Origin: Candidatus Altarchaeum sp. CG2_30_32_3053
Lineage (GTDB): Archaea; Altiarchaeota; Altiarchaeia; Altiarchaeales; Altiarchaeaceae
Assembly: GCA_001873845.1 (NCBI GenBank)
Contig: MNZY01000159.1
Span: 1-17,831 of the forward strand
Reading direction: 5' to 3'
Length of the DNA: 17,831 nucleotides
Shown here: piece by piece, positions 13,824 through 17,831 of the stretch
Layout: every line of letters begins with the position of its first letter
Numbering within the stretch: position 1 is the stretch's first letter
Notes under the pieces: model-generated
What the model was told of the DNA's origin: nothing
Seen by the model: only the letters and a program-made list of their open reading frames with translations
The model's database searches: none
Translations under genes and position numbers: made by a program

Positions 13824-14756
13824 TCACCACCACAAAGCAAGCACAACTATCATCAAAATCGTTATCACAATCCTTATCACAGTCGCAATCCCTAATATCT
13901 GCATTCCAAGTTTTGCCCCGAATATTCCGAGATAATAAGGAATAGAGTGCCTGATATTAACAATATCAGATAAAACATTGCCAACCAGAAGTGTTAAAAC
14001 AACATCTTTTGAACTTATTACGCCCTCTGACAATAAATTCCCGGCAATAGTCCATGCAGCGATGCTGTTTGCAAACTGTGCTGCAATAATTCCAAGTCCT
14101 TCAACAGGAATTGGGAAATACTCTGCAACTCCTGATAAATAACCTGCAAGCATATCAAAAACGCCAATATCAATCAAAATAAAAACAATAATTGTAATTG
14201 GAATCATCAATTTTAATATTTTAATTATTGTTTTCTTTGAAGTCATCAGACTTATTTTAAAGGCCTTATCTATCGGGGGCCGTTTTTCCTTTGTTATTTC
14301 ATTGTCGTTGTTTCTTTTTGGTAATAAAACCCTTCCAGCAATAAGGATAATAAATGTTTTAATAAATCCGACAGCCATTAACGCACCAAAATAAATAAGC
14401 CCGGTTGTTCCAAGTAATGGAACTAACGCAGGCAGCATATACCTCCAGTGCATAACAATTGCGGGAAATGAATTTACAAGTGATGAAATGAACAATTCTT
14501 TTTTGTCAATTTCCTTTTTATTGTAAAATTCCATCAGCATTGAATTTGCCGCAGCAGCGGATGCAAACGCTGTCAGAAAGGTTGTTCCGCATTCCTTTCG
14601 TAAATGTGCAAATTTTGTTACTGGTTTTGTAATCCATACAATTTTATTTACAAATTTCAGTGCCATTATTAGTTCCGCTAATACAACTCCAAGGATTATG
14701 AATGGCACAACCCATAAGAGATACTTTAATGCTGATATTAATGCGTCTTCTATCAT
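13824..14756 (-). CDS. Gate (nucleoside-recognition) domain membrane protein 2
   Basis: The 310-residue protein has about eight membrane segments in two halves of similar design, with the first carrying the Gate-domain stretch FLTAFASAAAANSMLMEF (about residues 60-77) and the second FANSIAAWTIAGNLLSEG. A cytosolic linker around 147-172 follows the short motif LLPKR. It is clearly a paralogue of the gene just upstream: both share the LPKR motif, the linker and the second-half order GVFDML/GIFDII. Gate domains (Pfam family Gate, formerly Nucleos_rec) also occur in FeoB, nucleoside transporters and SpmA/SpmB. The ATG overlaps the upstream stop (ATGA), so translation is coupled. The substrate is unknown; the position in a metal-chelate/corrinoid-type importer operon suggests a role in that uptake. 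Confidence 0.75.
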   Translation of the reverse strand: MIEDALISALKYLLWVVPFIILGVVLAELIMALKFVNKIVWITKPVTKFAHLRKECGTTFLTAFASAAAANSMLMEFYNKKEIDKKELFISSLVNSFPAIVMHWRYMLPALVPLLGTTGLIYFGALMAVGFIKTFIILIAGRVLLPKRNNDNEITKEKRPPIDKAFKISLMTSKKTIIKILKLMIPITIIVFILIDIGVFDMLAGYLSGVAEYFPIPVEGLGIIAAQFANSIAAWTIAGNLLSEGVISSKDVVLTLLVGNVLSDIVNIRHSIPYYLGIFGAKLGMQILGIATVIRIVITILMIVVLALWW

Positions 14757-15742
14757 GTTTTAAAAAATATTAAAAATACGATTAAAATAATTCCCCTTGT
14801 GAGCATAATCAATGACATTGAAATTAGCCCCCTTATTAGCCCTAATTTTAATCCAAATACAGACACCCACTGCGGAAAATAAAATTTTAAATAAATAACC
14901 GGAAGCATAAACATACTTCCGAATAACAGGACAATTATTGCTTCATCATTAGAAATTTCGTTGTTTTCAATTAATGCACCTATCATCGGATAACCAACAA
15001 GCGGGGAAGCAATATAAGCCGTGAGTGCTGGAATTGCGTTTGCCGGAATACCAATTACATTTGCAGATGGCTCAATAAATGTTATAATTATATCAAAAAT
15101 TCCCATATTTATCAGCAAAAATATTATAAAGGTTGTGATTAAGAATAGAATTGATATTTTCTTAAATGTTTTTAGAGTTTCGTTAAGAGAATATCGCAAA
15201 AATTTAAATTTATCTTTCTTTGTGTCATTTTCAAAATCAACAGATTTTGAAATATTATATCCATCACTATCCCATTTTCTCTTTGGCAAAAATAACCTCC
15301 CTGCAAGAATTACAGCACCAATTAAAACAATTGTCCCAAGCCACATAACTGCCACATAAAATCCACCTACATATAAACCGAGTGTTGGAATGATAATTCC
15401 CAAATGAAATTTGATTTCTTTTATCGGAACAAAGATTGTGCTCAATATAGAAGCCAGTAAAACCTCCCTGTCTTTAATTACTTTGTCATTTCTTAATTGC
15501 TGAAGCATCGCATTTGCTGCCAGGTGAGAGCCAATAGCAGATATGAGTGGAATTGCGCATGCCGGCGGAAGATTTGCCAATTTCGTTAATGGTTTGCTGA
15601 TGACTTCAAACCGCTTGAGCATGCCCCATTGAAATAATACTTCTATTATAAACAATCCTGTAAATATCAATATCAGTAATGGGATAATAAAAGTTATTGT
15701 TTCTGTGCCTGTTTTTAGTAAGATATCAAGATATTCCATCAT
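14753..15742 (-). CDS. Gate (nucleoside-recognition) domain membrane protein 1
   Basis: The 329-residue protein has about eight membrane segments. The Gate stretch PLISAIGSHLAANAMLQQL lies near residues 64-82, and a second copy, LTAYIASPLVGYPMIGALIEN, lies in the C-terminal half. A longer charged linker with DSDGYNISKSVDFENDTKK separates the halves. It is paralogous to the following gene, but conserved-looking residues differ (SHLAAN here, SAAAAN there), as expected of two non-identical subunits of one channel. Its start codon lies inside the end of the ABC ATPase gene (17-base overlap), and its stop overlaps the next ATG. This tight coupling makes a common function with the ABC importer likely. 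A FeoB-like metal passage is one reading, but no G domain is present. Confidence 0.75.
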   Translation of the reverse strand: MMEYLDILLKTGTETITFIIPLLILIFTGLFIIEVLFQWGMLKRFEVISKPLTKLANLPPACAIPLISAIGSHLAANAMLQQLRNDKVIKDREVLLASILSTIFVPIKEIKFHLGIIIPTLGLYVGGFYVAVMWLGTIVLIGAVILAGRLFLPKRKWDSDGYNISKSVDFENDTKKDKFKFLRYSLNETLKTFKKISILFLITTFIIFLLINMGIFDIIITFIEPSANVIGIPANAIPALTAYIASPLVGYPMIGALIENNEISNDEAIIVLLFGSMFMLPVIYLKFYFPQWVSVFGLKLGLIRGLISMSLIMLTRGIILIVFLIFFKT

Positions 15743-16562
15743 TTTTCAAATCATCATCTGATTTACCATTTAATTCATCCAGAACAATTATATTTATGGA
15801 ATTTATTACCTTTGAATAATTCACTTCTGCTTCAACTTTATATGCCTTTCTGATATTTTCAATCGTTAATACCTCCCTGGGAGTCCCAATTGAGAGAATT
15901 CTTTTGTCATGGAGTAAAATTAATTTATTACAGAACCTTGCAGCAGTGTTTAAATCGTGTAGAACAACTATCGCAGAAACATTCTTCCCCCTTACTATAT
16001 TCTGTACAAGTTTTAATATCTTTATCTGGTGATTCACATCTAAATTTGATGTGGGTTCATCAAGTATTAAAATTTTCGGCTCTTGTGCAAGTGCGCGAGC
16101 AATAACTACCATCTGTCTTTCCCCGCCACTTACAGCATCAAGGGTTTTTTCCGAGAGATGTTCCACTCCCACCATTTTCATTGAGTCCTCTGTGATTTTT
16201 ATATCTCTTGCACTATCAAACGGACTGAATCTGTTTTTAATATGTGGATATCTGCCCATTGAAACCATATCATAAACCGTAAACATCGGAGATATTAATG
16301 TGTGCTGCGGAACTACTGCCATTGTTCTTGCAATCTCTTTTCTGTCCATTTTTCTGACATCTTTTTCATTTAAATAGACGATGCCTTTTGTTGGACGCAA
16401 TACAGCAGTTATTGTTTTTAGTAAAGTTGATTTTCCGGCACCGTTCGGACCAATTATACCTACCACTTCTCCGCTTCCTGCTAGAAAATTTATATCATTC
16501 AAAATATTTATATTTTTATATCCAACACATAAATTTTCTATTTTTACTTCATTAGTATCCAT
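15726..16562 (-). CDS. ABC transporter ATPase, FecE/BtuD type
   Basis: From the ATG at 16562 the protein has 278 residues with the complete nucleotide-binding set: Walker A GPNGAGKST, Q-loop in VVPQHTLIS, signature VSGGERQ, Walker B ILILDEPTSNLD and switch His in VVLHDLN. The sequence after Walker A (LLKTITAVLRPTKG) and the MGRYPH segment are typical of iron-siderophore, heme and cobalamin importers. An open extension reaches a GTG at 16631 that overlaps the permease stop, adding 23 residues of basic sequence without family support. I prefer the ATG, because family members start about ten residues before the first strand. It powers the permease encoded upstream, and its 3' end overlaps the first Gate gene. 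Confidence 0.9.
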   Translation of the reverse strand: MDTNEVKIENLCVGYKNINILNDINFLAGSGEVVGIIGPNGAGKSTLLKTITAVLRPTKGIVYLNEKDVRKMDRKEIARTMAVVPQHTLISPMFTVYDMVSMGRYPHIKNRFSPFDSARDIKITEDSMKMVGVEHLSEKTLDAVSGGERQMVVIARALAQEPKILILDEPTSNLDVNHQIKILKLVQNIVRGKNVSAIVVLHDLNTAARFCNKLILLHDKRILSIGTPREVLTIENIRKAYKVEAEVNYSKVINSINIIVLDELNGKSDDDLKNDGIS

Positions 16563-16624
16563 TTTTCTGCACTTGATTTTAGATATGATTATTTTAAAAA
16601 ACAATGGCTTTATTTTTAGTTTAT

Positions 16625-17701
16625 TCACCACCAGCTCATCGTCTTCTTTTTCTTTCTCATAAGATATATAAAATAAGGTGCCCCTACAAATGCTGTGATA
16701 ATGCCTACCGGTATTTCAGCAGGAGATGCAATAGTTCTTGCCAATGTATCTGCAAGTATTAAAAAAATCGCGCCCGCAAGTGCTGACGCAGGCAGTAGTA
16801 TGTGATGGTCTGCTCCGATTAAAATTCTCACAACATGAGGCATAATTAAACCGACAAAACCAATAATTCCTGCATGTGAAACACCTGTTGCTGTAATTAA
16901 TGCCGCAAAAATCAGTATGATTTTTTTTACTGTTTCCACTTTCACGCCAAGGTACATTGCTGTTTCTTCACCAAACTGCATTGCATTTAATTCACGGGAA
17001 AATGCATACAATCCGACAATACCGATGAGTATTAACGGAGTTACTACATAAAGGTCATCCCATTGAGACCTAGCAAATGAACCCATAAGCCATAACACGA
17101 TGTTCCGTAATGCTTCATCTGAGGCAATAAATTTCATAGCGGATACAACAGCATAAAGAAAAGCACCCATCGCAATTCCTGCAAGCAATAGGGTTTCAAC
17201 AGGAACTTTTCCTTCGGTTCTTGCAACGCTATAGACGATGAGTATTGTTCCAAGTGCACCAACAAATGCCATCACCTGGATACTTAATGCACCGAATGTT
17301 CCGACACCAATACCAAGAACAATAACTAATGCTGCTCCAACTGCTGCACCGGAAGACATTCCAAGTATATATGGTTCTGCCATTGGATTTTTAAATAAAC
17401 CTTGCATCGCTGCCCCGGCAATTGCTAAACCTGCTCCAACGAGTGCTGCAATGAGAATTCTGGGCGCTCTTATATCTATAACAATTATTTCTGTTGCCTG
17501 GGTCCAATTTGCATCTATTAAACCGAGTTTATTTAAAAATACAGCTATTGTTGTTAAAGGATGTATCTGTACAGGGCCGAGCATGACTGAAAATATAATT
17601 ACTCCAAATAGTGTCAAAATTAATAATACTAAGGCGACGAAATATTTTCTTTTTTTATCTGTTGTTGTATTACGGTTGGTTTTTTTGTCACTATTTTTCA
17701 T
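16625..17701 (-). CDS. FecCD/BtuC-family ABC transporter permease
   Basis: The protein from ATG 17701 has about 358 residues and roughly ten membrane segments. Family landmarks are RAPRILIAALVGAGLAIAGA, MQGLFKNPMAEPYILGMSSG, LLAGIAMG, LWLMGSFA, FVGLIMPHVVR and the C-terminal AEIPVGIITAFVGAPYF. These mark the transmembrane subunit of vitamin B12, heme or iron-siderophore importers. The coupling region LGVKVETVKK contacts the ATPase. An alternative ATG at 17743 lies inside the upstream binding-protein gene. ATG 17701 overlaps that gene's stop by 11 bases, a normal coupling. It is followed directly by the ATPase gene. Confidence 0.93.
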   Translation of the reverse strand: MKNSDKKTNRNTTTDKKRKYFVALVLLILTLFGVIIFSVMLGPVQIHPLTTIAVFLNKLGLIDANWTQATEIIVIDIRAPRILIAALVGAGLAIAGAAMQGLFKNPMAEPYILGMSSGAAVGAALVIVLGIGVGTFGALSIQVMAFVGALGTILIVYSVARTEGKVPVETLLLAGIAMGAFLYAVVSAMKFIASDEALRNIVLWLMGSFARSQWDDLYVVTPLILIGIVGLYAFSRELNAMQFGEETAMYLGVKVETVKKIILIFAALITATGVSHAGIIGFVGLIMPHVVRILIGADHHILLPASALAGAIFLILADTLARTIASPAEIPVGIITAFVGAPYFIYLMRKKKKTMSWW

Positions 17702-17831
17702 TTTCAAATAATTCAGGATGAATACATTTTGCGAATTCTTCAAGACCCTGTATTAAACGCGGATTTGCCCATGTTATCTGCGATTCAATAACACATATTC
17801 TGTCATTTTTAATTGCATCAATATTTTTCCA
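17691..17831 (-). CDS. Substrate-binding protein of the ABC importer, C-terminal fragment
   Basis: Only the last 46 codons are in the window; the gene continues past the right edge. The pattern WKNIDAIKNDRICVIES, then ANPRLIQGLEEFAKCIHPELF, is the usual end of periplasmic-binding-fold proteins of the BtuF/FepB/FhuD group, where the loop with NPR and the last helix close the C-terminal lobe. In archaea these are normally lipid- or membrane-anchored outside the cell. The N-terminus with any signal peptide is not visible. It overlaps the permease start by 11 bases and so heads the visible operon. Confidence 0.82.
   Translation of the reverse strand, partial: WKNIDAIKNDRICVIESQITWANPRLIQGLEEFAKCIHPELFENEK

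Noticed and set aside
16563..16631. Extended N-terminus of the ABC ATPase from GTG 16631
   Set aside because: The 23 extra residues are basic, low in complexity and precede the normal family start. The ATG at 16562 fits better, although the GTG overlap with the permease stop keeps it possible.
17702..17743. Permease start at ATG 17743
   Set aside because: It would overlap the binding-protein gene by 53 bases and add residues without family support.

Overview
The window is AT-rich chromosomal DNA from an archaeon. The archaeal calls rest on an aMBF1-type zinc-ribbon/HTH factor, a free-standing PyrI, a UbiA enzyme of the archaeal ether-lipid type, SRP54 beside an archaeal-type 7S (SRP) RNA, a TtuA/Ncs6-type tRNA thiolase and a TraB-type membrane protein. 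The gene set looks methanogen-like or euryarchaeal, but the sequence alone does not place the organism further. Almost no gene has a Shine-Dalgarno sequence. Start codons follow A/T-rich, TATA-like stretches closely, which suggests leaderless transcripts.

Layout. 1-2009 (+): aMBF1, a PUA-domain protein and an endonuclease IV-like TIM-barrel protein. 2010-2542: non-coding hairpin-rich repeat. 2543-3100 (+): orphan PyrI. 3107-3878: decayed IS1-family element. 3984-4951 (+): gamma-carbonic-anhydrase-like protein and a CBS-pair protein. 5219-6391 (-): TraB-family protein. 6577-9024 (+): an AlbA_2/Schlafen-type gene broken by one extra G in a G-run, then the TtuA/Ncs6-type thiolase, overlapping by ATGA. 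9190-10044 (+): ether-lipid prenyltransferase. 10015-10368 (-): unknown small protein. 10369-10861: hairpin array. 10862-12841 (-): an SRP locus with SRP54, tRNA-Leu(CAA) and SRP RNA on one strand. 12879-13006: a repeat that is the inverted copy of 2251-2378. 13168-13785 (+): SerB-like phosphatase. 13824-17831 (-): one tightly overlapping operon with binding protein (partial), FecCD/BtuC permease, FecE/BtuD ATPase and two paralogous Gate-domain membrane proteins.

Two things stand out beyond ordinary housekeeping. The first is the five-gene transporter operon. Its classic metal-chelate/corrinoid importer is translationally coupled to a pair of Gate (nucleoside-recognition) membrane proteins, which suggests a seven-part uptake pathway of undefined substrate. 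The second is a family of intergenic regions built from runs of short near-perfect hairpins, sharing a GAACGAAGTGAG motif and including a 128-bp inverted pair about 95% identical. Short tandem duplications of 10-20 bp just upstream of several starts are a third recurring pattern.
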